Made by a program: the position numbers and the translations under genes. The notes below the pieces were generated by a model. The model was not told where the DNA came from, did not search any database, and saw nothing but the letters and a program-made list of their open reading frames with translations. This document shows, in pieces, positions 1-12,228 of a stretch of DNA of 64,000 nt (positions are counted from its first letter, which is position 1; every line of letters begins with the position of its first letter). The stretch spans positions 17,859,199-17,923,198 of the forward strand of contig CM026422.1 in the NCBI GenBank assembly GCA_014871385.1. The letters are read 5' to 3'. The stretch comes from Ceratodon purpureus (Eukaryota > Streptophyta > Bryopsida > Pseudoditrichales > Ditrichaceae).

Positions 1-254
1 AATTCTAAGAAGATAAAAACCAGTATAACATTTATAAGGTATTACATAAAATTGTAATAGAAGCACTATCATGCATAGAATATCTTTTGTTTGGAAATAT
101 GAAAAAAAAAAAAAAAAAAAAAAAGACTTTAGAGAAATATATACATAAGTCTAGATATAAATATAAGGCAATGAGAAATAAGACTAGTAAACATTATGAA
201 AGAAGGTGTGCGGATGAGAAAAGTGAAAAAGCTAACCACATAACCATGCCACTA
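1..254. other. AT-rich flank of the piggyBac gene
   Basis: No gene is visible. The stretch is AT-rich and holds an A-run at about 102-124. If the piggyBac gene is spliced after its cysteine-rich domain (a GTAAGT donor lies at about 425-420 on the minus strand), a short last exon could be here or left of the window. No TTAACCC-type left piggyBac end was found, so the element probably extends past the edge. Confidence 0.4.
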
Positions 255-3200
255 TCATTTTCTCCCTATTTCTACGATTACTAGAAGCGATTTAGAGTAC
301 ATCGTGATTACGATTAGTACAACAATAGAATGAAGGCGGAATAATACTAAATCCAAGTCACTAATTAGTCCTACACTATAACATAGAAGTAGAAAAACAT
401 GAACATAGTTTTTAGAGTAACTTACATTTCGAGGGCGTTGTCGACGAAGGTTATCGTGATACTTTTGGAAACATGAGTTCGGTCCTTTGAAACACATAAA
501 CTTGTTGTCACAAGAAGAGCAATAGTAATGTGGTCTTTTACCCTTTTGGTCTTTAGACTTATTGCATACCACACAAGGATTTCGTTTATTTAAATGTACG
601 GGGTAACAATATCCCCGCCCCACCGGTGGAGAACATAAGTCATCTTCTTCTCGTACTCTCCACCTTAGTAATAATGCTTCACATAAATCGGTTCGAAATT
701 GGAGATGACTCATTGGCTTGCGAACCGGTGACATATTCTTGCACTTGTCAATATATATCAAAAACATATTCACCACGGTCATATCAAGCAAGAAAAAAAA
801 TACTCGATGCCACCATTTATGTGACCGATTTTGAGTACAATATGATGCCCGGAGTTGATCGGCAACGTCCACTCCCTGCATGTGCGTTGTATATTCCAAA
901 TGCATCGGCGATGTTGGAATATCCTCTCTAATGGCACCATTTCGACGCGGGACGGTTTGCACTAACAAACCGGGAGAGGTGGTTGGTTGTGCATGAGTAG
1001 ATAAAAGTAAAACCGGTTTCTTATCTTTCCATACAACGGAAACCATGGACCTTGACTCATGCATCCTCCAATCCATCCAACCTTGCTCCTTTTTCCTATA
1101 TTCCTTCGTATTTCTCAACACAAGTGGCACACCAATTCGATTAGAGCGCATCGTCCCCGTTGCATATATCGTCCTTGAAAGTAAATCTCTAAATAATCCT
1201 ACGCTTGTAAAAAAATTGTCCATGGCAATGACATGGCCCCTTCCCTCAATTGCCCTTACCAAATCTAGTACAACATTATGTGCCAATTTAGGTTCCCCTC
1301 TTGCAATCGTTTGCTCATCTCGTACTACTTGACTTTTGCCACAATAAATTGAAAAATTCCAAACATATTTAGATACCGAGCATGCCAAACACCACACTTT
1401 GATCCCCCACTTCTGCGGTTTCTGAGGCATATATTGTCTCAAGGGGCAATATGATCCTTTGAACCGAATCATCATTTCATCAATGGTACAAAATTCCCCT
1501 AACTTCCACAACTTCTTACAATTCTCTTGCATAATTTCTATCAACCATCTAATTTGCCCCAACTTATCATACCCCGGTAAATCTCTCTCGCGGACATAAT
1601 TTGTGGGATTGGTGATATGTAAACATCTTGTAAGAGCCTTGAATCGAGTACGGGTCATAATTTTAGAAATGGTAGAACAATGATAAATAGAACCCCGCCT
1701 ATGCCAATAGGACTCAATATGTGGTTGACGCTTCATACCCATATACAACCATATGGCCATAAAGGCCTTCAACTCCGGCACCGTGAAATCCACCCACCCT
1801 GCACCTCCCATTGAATTTCCATCATTGTCTACCACCGTAGCATACCGATTTGTTTCCCTAACAATGTCCCGTAGAATATAATGAGTCCAAAAAACTTCGA
1901 ACAATTGCAACATAGTCGGAAATGACCTCCAAAATATATTTGCCCTTGAAGTCCCGATAAATTCTTGAGGCTTAGGGTCATAAGTAAAATGAGTCTTGTT
2001 CCATGTAGAATCCCGATACAAAAACTTTACACCGTTGGGATCTCCCATTTCTCCTCTCTCATTTTTGTCATCACTCAAAAACTCATCACTTCCGGAACCC
2101 TCACTTTCACTATTCAATGTAGGTACTGCAAAATCTTGAAACCTTTCATTTCTCCGTGAGTAATTTGGACTCCGTTGATACCTCCAATTTCTGCCTCTGC
2201 CTGGAACAAAGTGTATTCCATCGTCAGTAAAATGCTCTTCATCATAACCCCCTCCAGCAAAGTCTGCTGGAATTGCATCACCTCCAATGCCCCCTAACCC
2301 CCCAAATCGAAGTTCAGTAACCCCCCCATAATTCCCCCCCCATAATTCCCCCCCCCCTTCCCCCGACCCCTCTCCAAATTCTGACAGCCCCGCTGGCGGG
2401 GTCCAGCCTGGAGCCCGCGCTTGGATTCGAATTCCAAGTGCCGGAACTCCATCGAGCTGGGCGCCGTTGGCAGCCTGGGCGCTGAATGCTCCCTTTGAGC
2501 TACCTCCAAACTCGGTCTCCCCGCCTCCCATGCCCTCCTCGCCCAACCAGAAGCCCCTTCGCTCCCCGCCCAACTCAACGTCCCTGCTCCCTCCGCCCAG
2601 CCACGCTTCCCCTCGTCCCCCTTGGGAACGGTTGTTCCCACGCTCCCCTCCCCGTCCAATCTCTTCGCCCTCCCCTTCCGGCGTTCTCACCCCGCGCTCC
2701 CCGAGGGGCACCTGATCAGCCGACGCTGCATGCAGGCTCCCCTCCTCCCTGCCTGCATGCAGCGAGCTCTCCCCGCCCTCTCCCGCAGACCTCCGCTCGT
2801 GCAATACCCGCCCCTCTCCTTGCATTCCTTCCCCTCCTCCCCCCGATGCCTCTCTCCCCTGACGGCCCTTAGCATTTTTTTTCCTCTTATTGAACTTTGC
2901 ATTATACTTGTCGACGTTGTAGTCAGATTCGTTAGGCCACCATAGGTCCTCCAAACTTCTTTCTTCCCCAAAACCATAGGCTCCTTCATCAAAGCTATCT
3001 TCAGTGTGGTCTTCACATGAACTCTCTCTACCATCTTTTCCAAAGCTCTCTTCACTGTCAGAAAAGAGAGGGTTAGTTGCAGCAATTCGTGCTTGTAATA
3101 GTGAATGTAGATCTCCTTCAAAATCTGTAGATTGTGATGGAAGAGGTGGGAGAGAATTTGGAGGTTGAGGTGGAGAGGGAGGTGAGGGTAGAGGTGAAGA

Positions 3201-3423
3201 TGAGGATGATGGAGGAATGTGCGAACTTGGTGGTTGCTGTTGGAATTGCAACCGTGAGCTGCGTCGAGGAGCTTCTAAGAAGCTTTCCTACAAAACTCAA
3301 GAAGAACATGGGTAAGTAAGTAGAAATCTGAAATTGTTAGAACACAAAATCTAATTGAACAAAAAATCTATGTGTATGCCTTACCTCTTTCCCCTTCCAT
3401 GATCTAGCTCCCCGTCGTGGCAT
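255..3423 (-). CDS. piggyBac-family transposase, apparently intact
   Basis: Assembled as exon 1 3423-3385 (ATG; 13 codons; donor GAG|GTAAGG) and exon 2 3287-255 (acceptor TTTTGTAG|G), phase 0, about 1,023 aa if read to the stop at 255. The piggyBac family cuts and pastes DNA at TTAA. The N-terminal ~350 residues are low-complexity (Pro-, Gly- and Glu-rich). The DDE_Tnp_1_7 core follows, with the three expected acidic residues in TIDEMM (about residue 614), AMDNFF (about 703) and GVDVAD (about 823). A C-terminal cysteine-rich domain (CVVC, CSSC, CFQKYH spacing) matches the family's zinc-binding end domain. A perfect GTAAGT donor at 425 suggests the real C-terminus is spliced, so the last ~57 residues are doubtful. 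No frameshift or stop interrupts the core. Confidence 0.88.
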
Positions 3424-4672
3424 CTTAGAATAATATAGCTTGCAAGAAATGTAAACGATTGGATGTTGAAGTGTTCCAGATGAATTCTTTGAGCAGAAGT
3501 TATAGGCCTCTGGAGAGCTTGAAGCAGTCAGACATTGAAGTTGATGGTGGAACTTTATGTGACAGATTTAGTTTGAGTACATAGTGCATCGGAATCTCAG
3601 TGGTATTGGATACTTGTAAGTTTGTCAGTGGATTTGACGAGGTGTTCGGTTGAAAAGGTCATGTCGTTGTTTACTGCCAGACATCAGCTTGGCTCATTTG
3701 CAGGGTCGGAGACTGCAGCCTCTGATCAGTGCGAGCAAGTTTGGCATGGTGGAGATTTGTTCCCATTTTTTATTTTTTTACTATATTGCAACATCCCCGC
3801 TTGTGAATGCAGTGACGTGGAGAATCCATACCGAAGTGCCGAAGGCACCAAACTTTTGTCTTCTGAAATGAGGTTGCAGGTCGTTGTATGCAGGTTGTCT
3901 TTTTGTATTTGCTGAGAATGTGCTTCTGAAATCAAGTTACTAATTATTGTATGCATGTAGTTTCTGTGTTTGGTGAGAGTGTGCTTGAGGGGTTTGAAGT
4001 CATCTTTATTCTTGTTTACAGCCATAAGTCATGGGCTATGGCGGATGTTACACATTCTTATCTACTCACTAACCCTTCACCCCTCCCCAACGCACACAAT
4101 TTCACTCCGCGGCCTGTGCACAGTCGCAGGCACTCTGTACGCAGGCAGAGCCCCGACTTGGACCGCCCCACCCGCCCTCTCCACGGCCTGGCCCGCCCCG
4201 CCCCTTACGGCCCGACAGTGCATACTTACCCGCCAGTGCAGTCTGCAGCTCACCCCGCCCTCGCCTTGGGCTCGGTCGCCCCTCCCACCTTTTTTTATTT
4301 TTGAAGTCCCCAAGGAGACTTTGTCGACTTCGCCTTGTGAAGGAGTCTAGCTTCCGATCCCTCCAACATTCCCTGCAAAACACCTCTGACCCACCTTGCC
4401 TAACCTTAACCGCCCCAAAAAAGTCAAACTGCCTTCTTCGATCCCATTGGCCATTGCCCTGCCCTAGCGGCCCCAGAAGTGGCGTTTTAGGTTCAGTGAG
4501 GCATAACTTTTAATTACTTCATCCAAAAAACAAAAAAAAAAAATACCCCAAGAAAGCTCTCAAAAAGTACTATTACCAGAAAAAAAATTGAAAAAATTGG
4601 AGTAAAATTGACTTTGTAGGACCCTGCCCAAATTCCAAAAACGCCCATTCCAGGACTTTGGCCGTTTAGGGG
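3424..4672. other. piggyBac 5' side, no second gene
   Basis: Contains the presumed promoter and 5' flank of the piggyBac gene. A diverged ~65-bp tandem repeat lies at about 3860-3990 (each unit begins TCTGAAAT and ends GTGTGC or ATGTGC). A GC-rich block lies at 4080-4300, where several open frames on both strands are composition artefacts. I see no recognisable coding region. Confidence 0.45.
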
Positions 4673-4676
4673 TTAA
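4661..4676 (+). repeat. Candidate right terminus of the piggyBac element (GGGG-TTAA)
   Basis: The sequence GCCGTTTAGGGGTTAA ends in TTAA at 4673-4676. piggyBac elements duplicate TTAA and usually end in a C/G triplet next to it, so this fits the end on the 5' side of the transposase gene. The matching left end is outside or not found, so this is inferred from one side only. Confidence 0.5.
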
Positions 4677-4830
4677 TGAATTAATGCAAAAATGTCACCA
4701 AGGACACTATCATCTCGGATGTCACTACTACTTCCCAGATGACATTACAGATGGTAGTGTCATCCAGGAAGTGGTAGTCATATCTGAGATGATAGTGTTC
4801 CAGGTGACATTTCTGCATTAATTAATTAAT
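4673..4830. mobile_element. Foldback MITE bounded by TTAA
   Basis: Imperfect inverted arms of about 60 bp: the left arm starts TTAATGAATTAATGCA and runs through AATGTCACC and ACACTATCATCTC; the right arm carries the complement ending GGTGACATTTCTGCATTAA. The element abuts the piggyBac end and shares its TTAA. A further partial copy of the end motif (GCATTAATTAATTAATGCA, AATGTCACC) lies at about 4831-4875. Likely a non-autonomous TTAA-type element; its superfamily is inferred. Confidence 0.6.
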
Positions 4831-7800
4831 GCAAAAATGTCTGCATTAATTAATTAATGCAGAAATGTCACCATGGACACTTTTGCCACATGGACCCCCT
4901 TGGAAGGGAGCCACATGGACCCCCTTGGAGGGGAGCCACATGGACCTGGGATGCAATTGGTATTTGAAAACTTAATCCCCCCCCCCCCCCCCTTTAGCCT
5001 TCTTGTACTTTTCAGGGGAGGTGAGGAGCTGCAAACGTTATGGGATAACATCCGCTTCCTCAAGATCCCCGAAGACCCCCATAGAACCCCTCAAGACCCC
5101 TCAACTCTAAGACTATCCCAGCTGCGCCATCTCCTCCCCCCTAGCCCCTGCATTAATCAATTAATGCAAATCCAAGTGCATAGTGAGATTTGGGGACATA
5201 GTTTGTCAAAAATGTAATAGCATTAAATTTGTAAAGAATTGGATTTTGAATTTTAAAGTTCAAATTTCAAGAGTTGTAACATACATTTTTTTAGAAAAAT
5301 TAAATTTCAATTTGGATTCGTGCAACAATAAAAAGCCTGTTAAAAGTATGCAAAATATTGCCAAAAATTGAAAATAATAATGATATTTCTCACCCTCCAT
5401 GGAAAAACCAAACTGGTTAAAAATAGAATTTTGAATTTTTTTGCTAAATCATTCAGAAATTTAGTTTTATGAGTAGACTACAATTTTTATGATAGGGTCC
5501 TAAATTTCTATTTTTAACCTTTCCATAGAGGGTAAGATTTACAAACACAATACATGTACTATGTAACATTTGTTGTGTTTGGGAGTTTGTTATCTTGTTT
5601 TATTCTTTTTAATTTATTCTTCTCAATTGAGTTATCTTATTCATGTTCCATTGGTTTTTCTAGTTTGGTTTAATCAACATACTATATTCCTTTAACTTTC
5701 TATTTAATAATATAATATTGTATTCTAAATAAAACTAACACCAATTGGCTACAAATACAACTTTCTCAACATTTTGGCTTCCATCAATGAGGTTATTTTC
5801 TCCATCACCGCCTTTGAAATTAGTTTGAATGGAGTTATTTTGCCTCCATGGAACTAAATTCATCAACCTGGATCTTCTAATTCACTCACTCTCTTCCACC
5901 AAGTTGCTCTCTGATCTAAGTTAATTTGGAGCTGCATTGAAATTGACATGTAATGATGTAAGGTCTCTCACTCTCTTCCATCAAGTTGCTCTCTAATCTA
6001 TGTTAATTTGGAGCTGCATTGAAATTGATACATAAAGTAAGAAGTAAATTTTTGTATCTCTTCCTTGTTCTATGCTCAAATTGAGTCATTTAATCAGCAA
6101 TTCTCAAATTTTCCTCTAAACTCTGTTTATAGCCAACTTCCAAGTTATTCCAAGTTATTCCAAAATGTAATGTTGAGACTGTTCAAATTGGGTTTCTTGA
6201 CAAATCTTGTCATTGCTCACTAAATCTCGTTTATAATTGTTTTACCTTAGAAATTGCCTACTTAGTTCACCAAACCACCATATTTATATGCATAATTGTC
6301 CTTAATGAGTTGTAATTAAGAGAAAGCCGTCATCTTACACCTCCTGCATAGAAGCATCATATAAATCTGTTTTATTGTAAAACCAACTTTGTATGAGCAA
6401 TTTCTTAAACCCACAAAGTATTAATGGAACCTTCTTCACGCTCTCATTCTTTACAACAAATATTACTTTTTCATCCATCGTGCAACCTTATTTTGATCAA
6501 GAATAACCTTAATTCCATTCTACATACCATAAAGCAACTTAGTAGGCACTTATACAAATCTCACTGATTACTTTTTGGGAACCACTCTTTAACTGTTGAG
6601 ATTGACAATAAGACTCCTTTGGAAATGTAGGCTACTATTTTATCTTAACCACTAAATTTTTCTCGGTGTTTTCAAGCCAAAACTTCCAAAAATAGAACTT
6701 TATTGATAGCAATCTACTATTTTCTAAAACTAGACATCATAAAGAATTTGTAACCGTAGGATCTTCTATCTACCTTGTATACAAATGTGTATACCAAATT
6801 GGAGCATGATCCGCCATGTAATTGCGAGACTATAAAGTTCAGTGTAAAAGGTTTTTTGACACTACTTGAGCGGTATACCTAGGTTTTGATGCCAAAATAT
6901 ACTTTGCAAACACATTTTATTTGTAAAAATTCATCAATTCTTGTAGGTATGAAAGTTAGGTTTGCACTCACCATTTTCAAGCCCCATACATACTTGGAAA
7001 GGATAAAAAAATCCTTGTTTTAGTCATTGGGGGTGTGTTGAAAGTGCTTTAAATTCTCCATATTTAAAATATGTAATCTAAACATGTCCAACTAGAAATC
7101 TAAATTTAAATATGTTATTGTCATTGAAAAAAATAATCTCAAAAAATTTCAATGATACTAAAGTAAAACTCGATTTTTACTAATTATTGAAGTACAAACG
7201 ATATAATTTCCTCTAATTTTGAAGGGGTAGCTCTAGAATAGTATATCCTATAGATGGACCTGCTACCATGTTACAAAAATAGGATGATATGTGTTAACGT
7301 CAAATGAAAATTGAAGGTAGAGTGTAAACTTTTGGATGAAAAAGACGTATGGATGGTAATTTTCAATTGGATGAACAATTTGCAATGATGAAAACATTTA
7401 GTTAGTTGAAAAATGTCCATTAGATGAACATTGTCAACAATGTGTATGAATAAAAAACAATAGCCCCATTACGTTGCAAGTATTCACCCTTTGAAATTTT
7501 GTCTTATCACTTTTTGCCTTTGTGAATGACGGGCAACTTGGACAAAATTAGGGAGATGATTGTGATTGATTGCTAATTGCCCAAATTTGGATATTCTCAG
7601 TAAAGACCTTTTTGAAAGAAATGTTTTTCAATTTGAAGTTGTGCAACTATCCAAATATCTATAAATAAAACTCAAAAACTCAATATATACTTACAAATAC
7701 AACACATGTATTGTGCAATATTTCTTGTACTTGGAGTTTTGTTGTTTTTTTTTTTTTTTTTTTTTCTTTTTTCTTTTTTTCACTACTTTATCGGAAAGTG

Positions 7801-10331
7801 ATTTACAATTTCCCTTAATTGGACTGAAATGTCTAAACGAATACGTAGCAAAGGGCATCAACGTTTTAAATCCTCCAAAGCAGTAGCTATATGCTATGTG
7901 CAATAAAAATAAATTCAGTAAATCCCGCCACTCCCTCCCCAATCTGAAGTGTGATACATTATCATACGAATGGATTCTGTCTGGGATTCTGTGCCTTAGA
8001 GAGGTGACAGATTACGGCTGCATGGGTATCGTGAGGTGAGCCCTCGTGGCCCACTACATACCTTAGGGTTTTCTTACATTACATAGCTGCCAAGGCAATA
8101 ATCCCTTGGAACACCACACAATTCTACCAGAAGTCCAGAATCCTTTGCTACACTCTGTGTCTGGGTTTCGCTGGAGCGCACAATTTCATTGTGGTATACG
8201 AGAATAGTTCTGGTGCTGAGTGGAGTGAGCAACGATGGAGTGTTCGCAGCCATCAGCCACACTGGATCAGGTTTTTTAGAGGATTCTGCATTGTCTTCGT
8301 TGCTCGGCAGATGTTCGACTCTGCTATCTAAGCTTCTTTGTTGAATGTTTTTTGGTGGCTCTTGTTGTGTGTATTTTCCTGCTGTGAATATGCGATAACA
8401 AGCTGCAAGAGTTCTTAAGACACCTTGTCTACGGTTCCTAACGTCTCGTGTGGATGTTTGGGTGTACCATGGGGACAGGTGAGGAGCTCTTGCCTCAGCT
8501 CTCGCACCAACGGAATATCCACCGACCTTGTTTGATCACTTTTTCCAGAAAACCTAGCCCTTAATGTTGTTATGTGACATAGGGTTTGGTGTCTGTAGTG
8601 TGGTTTTTCAGTTGCAAGCAATTATCATAGACTCAATAATAAGAAGTAACGGGGGATGGATTATGTGGTGATTGTTATCACCGCTGAGTTGTCTGTGAAC
8701 TTCTCCAGAATTAATATACTCAATTAGTACATTGGGGTTGGTTTCGGGTGAACCGCTGCTACTATGTGTAGGCTTTCTTATAATCTCCACCCGACAGGCG
8801 CTGATGCTCCATCATCCTGCTCGAGGCTTGGTAATCAAACCAGCTAAAGCTGAAGTTCACACTCGGGTGTGCTTTGGTTACTACTTTGTGCATATTTTTC
8901 TCCAAATAAGATAAGTTGTATCAATGGAGGGGCTCTCTCAAACCCTCCATGCATGATCTAAAACAGACAAGTCAGTGCTCTGTATTCAAAGGTCGGTGGA
9001 ATGTAGTAGTCGTAATACTTAGTCTGTTGGATTAGGTAATATTATACGGCAATGAAACATCCATGAGCTAGTATGAATCGTACAATGTGAGAAGTTACAA
9101 ATGACCTCAAAGTAAACTCAGATTGCTGATGATGTTAGACTTAACAGAAATCGCTCTGAAAAAGAGGTGCACTAGGAAAGAGGTTTATCTCCAAGTAGGC
9201 CCTAAAGGACAATTTGACAAAGTGGGGCTTTTTGGGAGTTTGGGCATGTGCCTGCGAATGCAATTTAAACTCATATTTTATGAAAATTTTAATGAAAGTA
9301 GGCCTTGGTGAGAGCTTGGTGTCGGTATTTTTTATTCTAAATTCCGATGTTGGAGTGAAAATTTATACACCTCTGAACCTCAGAAGCTCCTCGAAGGGCA
9401 GGTTTGCAAAGTAAGTTAGCCAATGAGAATGACAGTGAATGCAGCAAATTCTGCCCAAAACTGCCCAAAACTGCCCAAAATTACCAAAATCTGCCCAAAG
9501 ACAAAACTTTGAAATTCCACCAAAAATTGAGATTCTAATATTTTTTCAAAAATAAAAATTTCTATGTATAGAGAAGGCAGTAGAGCATGTTCCCATCGTT
9601 CGGATTTTTGATCTAAAATTTTTTCATATGCTATTTTTATTGTCAAAAAACGGCCTCTGTTTGAGAATTTCAGTTTACCCCTTAGCGGAAAATGATTTTT
9701 TTGGCAACCTTCCACATTTTTTTTGAATATGTTATTTTTTGGACGTGTACAAAACTCAATTAGGAACAAGAATATGGAGAGACTCATTCCATATCTACTT
9801 TAAAAAATGGTTTTTTGGGCCTTCAAAACTCTACTGTCCCCTTTCTGCGCAGGGAAAAAAAACTTGTTTTTCAACTTTGAACGTTACGATCTTGCAATTG
9901 GTGAAGAATGAGTGTGTGAGATTTGGTGGGCATGTAGACATAGAAGTTAGCTACAAGATCTTACGGTTAGATGTACTAGTTAAGACCCCAAGTTTGCAAA
10001 ATCCACCTTGCTTTGAAGAGGGGCTGTTTTGAGGCAGTTTTGAAGAGGGGCTGTTTTGAGGCAGTTTTGATGAAAAATACCCTCAGAACTTTAGGGGTTA
10101 GTATATATAATCTAATCTTCACTAACATACTGACTCCTTGCAATTTTCATTGTATAAAATTTTGTCCCAAAACACATATGGATAAGTCATTTTCACTTAT
10201 AAAATTTACAATGATTATGTGTTAGTCTATTCTTGATTCAAGAGATTCTAGCAATGAGATTCAACAACAAACTTATTGATCTACATCTGACAAAGCTGTT
10301 AACTTAGATTGTAACATCAGAGTCAATGCTG
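4831..10331. other. AT-rich intergenic DNA, no gene recognised
   Basis: Holds a ~29-bp direct repeat (CACATGGACCCCCTTGGA units, 4888-4946), a C-run at 4977-4992, a T-run at about 7746-7765, a short tandem GCCCAAAACT motif at 9450-9480 and a 28-bp perfect tandem duplication at about 10013-10069 (unit begins GAAGAGGGGCTG). Open frames are short and show no recognisable domain. Confidence 0.5.
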
Positions 10332-10452
10332 CACTACTAGAAAGGGAGTCCTTCCCCTCCAAAAAAAAATGGAGGAATCGGTAACAGTTCCTCCATTTGT
10401 TACTGATTCCTCCATTTTTTTTTGGAGGGGAAGGACTCCCTTTCGAGTAGTG
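10332..10452. mobile_element. CACTA-type foldback MITE
   Basis: A 121-bp element starting CACTACTAGAAAGG, with its near-perfect inverted complement at the right end (one A/C difference over about 44 bp). It is flanked by the 3-bp direct repeat CTG (10329-10331 and 10453-10455). CACTA superfamily elements begin CACTA and duplicate 3 bp, so structure and TSD agree. There is no coding capacity; it would form a strong hairpin. Confidence 0.85.
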
Positions 10453-10455
10453 CTG

Positions 10456-11649
10456 CCTTCTTCCAGTGTCTACTAGTTGTAGGTATTAGGTAAGATCTTC
10501 CTAGATATAATTCAAGTTTATTGAGAAGTAAGCACAGGACTATATTTACAGCATTTTCATCACTGGTTGGTGATAATTAGCATAATTGCAGATTTGAGGC
10601 AGATATTAGGTACAAGAGTCACTCAATTACAAGTCATTTGTACATAATTTAGGTACATGCTGTTAAACAGCAAGCCATCAACAGTAGACACCAATGTCGA
10701 AAACAGTGAAAAGCATTAGTAATTTCAAAGCTTGCATAGTAGCACAAGGTTAAAGTAAACCAGCCCATTTCCAAACAATTAAGTAATTGGAATGGTTAGT
10801 GTTAATAAACTGAACTATTTTTTATTAGATTCCATTATCAAAAGAAAAAGATTTTAATGCACTTTATGATACGGTATATTTTTTGGACATCATATGAATA
10901 AGTTCTGAATTTTCAATGGTTTACCATAGATATATTTAATTTCAAACATAGATTTCATGCTTTGTATGTGTAGATTGTCTCTATTATCTAGTAGATTCCC
11001 ATAATTTTTTCTAGATTTGGTAATGTCCAAACTAGAGAGGTCTTAGGAAAAAAGAATGCTAAATTGTATGTAAAGAAGGATAGGGCGAAAACAACACGCC
11101 TTGTCGTCCTTTGTAGACTGCCATGGTGGTGGACCTATTTCCCCCACGGGTTATTGTGGCTGGTAATTCCTAGGTTTCGTAACTTGTGTATAACGCAAGA
11201 CACTATCTCGCATGTTCTCAATCTTTGTGACACTTAACACTAACTCCGCACGTGATACTACCTCCCTCAATCATGCATGTGCCCAAAAGATTGTAACGTC
11301 AGCATGACATCCTCAAGACACCTTCTTTGTTTATGACTCTAGCTAGGGTCACTTTGATTGCTTAGGATTCCAGTGTTCTCCTTCCACTTTGACAACATGT
11401 CTATGGTCTTAATATGCATCTTCAATGTGGTCTGATGCTACGTGTAGGGACTTCTAGGGTTGTTTATTTGCAGAGAAGTTGTCCTCCTTGTCAGGGCGTC
11501 GCAACTACCTCAACAAGCGGATGTAGCAACAAGTGCCCATGTTACTAGGATTTAGATTGGCATCCCGTAGAGTTTACAGGGATGATTAGGAATCCGAGCC
11601 TATCACTCTATTTTTGCCTCCACTCAAGCTAGAGACGTATGTACTCGCG
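10456..11649. other. Intergenic DNA, nothing recognised
   Basis: AT-rich up to about 11040, then more balanced in composition. No ORF of interest, no inverted repeat noticed and no recognisable motif. Confidence 0.4.
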
Positions 11650-12228
11650 ATGGATTCAACAAAGAGAAGCAAAGGCAACAAAAAACCTACTTATGGCATT
11701 GATGGGGATGTAGAGATTGATCTGAGCGCTTTTGACATTCAAAAACTCCAACTTCAAACCATCGAGGATCATGTCTAGAATCCTTCGACGGAGATTTTTC
11801 GACCACGTAATTTGAGATGGCACGTGAAATACGGGCCTTCTCAACGAGGACACAAAAAGTCACATGTTGTGCAGCAATATTACATACCAATGGTTTGTGT
11901 TCCTAATTTTATTGAGGATATGGAATGTGGGAGAGAAGGGGCACACTACATGTTCACGATGAACAAGGAGACTAGAGGACCAAATCAGTCACAAGACGGA
12001 CATAAGACTACTTTAGAGTTGAGAAGGTATGTATATCACTGTCACGTTGTATCATGTCATTACTATAAAGCGGGCGCCACCCTGGCTATGCAACAAAGAG
12101 TGTGGATGACTCATTTTACTTTTTTGCTACATGGATCTCCAATTTCATTGAATCTAACGAGCAAAAAAATAGTGTATCACCACAATAGCTTCATCGACTT
12201 ATTGTTGACGGTTGCAATAACCATGTAA
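11650..12228 (+). pseudogene. Decayed coding remnant of unknown family
   Basis: A plus-strand frame opens with ATG at 11650 (MDSTKRSKGNKKPTYG...), meets an in-frame TAG after about 42 codons and stays open for another ~150 codons to 12228. Composition over the span looks coding. No domain was recognised. Adjacent sequence (12500-13540) has further broken frames in both directions that may belong to the same dead gene. Most likely a dead transposon or gene fragment; low confidence. Confidence 0.3.

Noticed and set aside
2294-3121. Several frames overlapping the piggyBac N-terminus
   Set aside because: They are shadows of the low-complexity N-terminal coding region.
9416-9787. 123-codon minus-strand frame
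   Set aside because: Low-complexity and Phe/Ile-rich, in AT-rich DNA, without any motif.
10013-10069. 28-bp tandem duplication as a possible regulatory array
   Set aside because: Only two units and no gene nearby; recorded just as part of the intergenic stretch.
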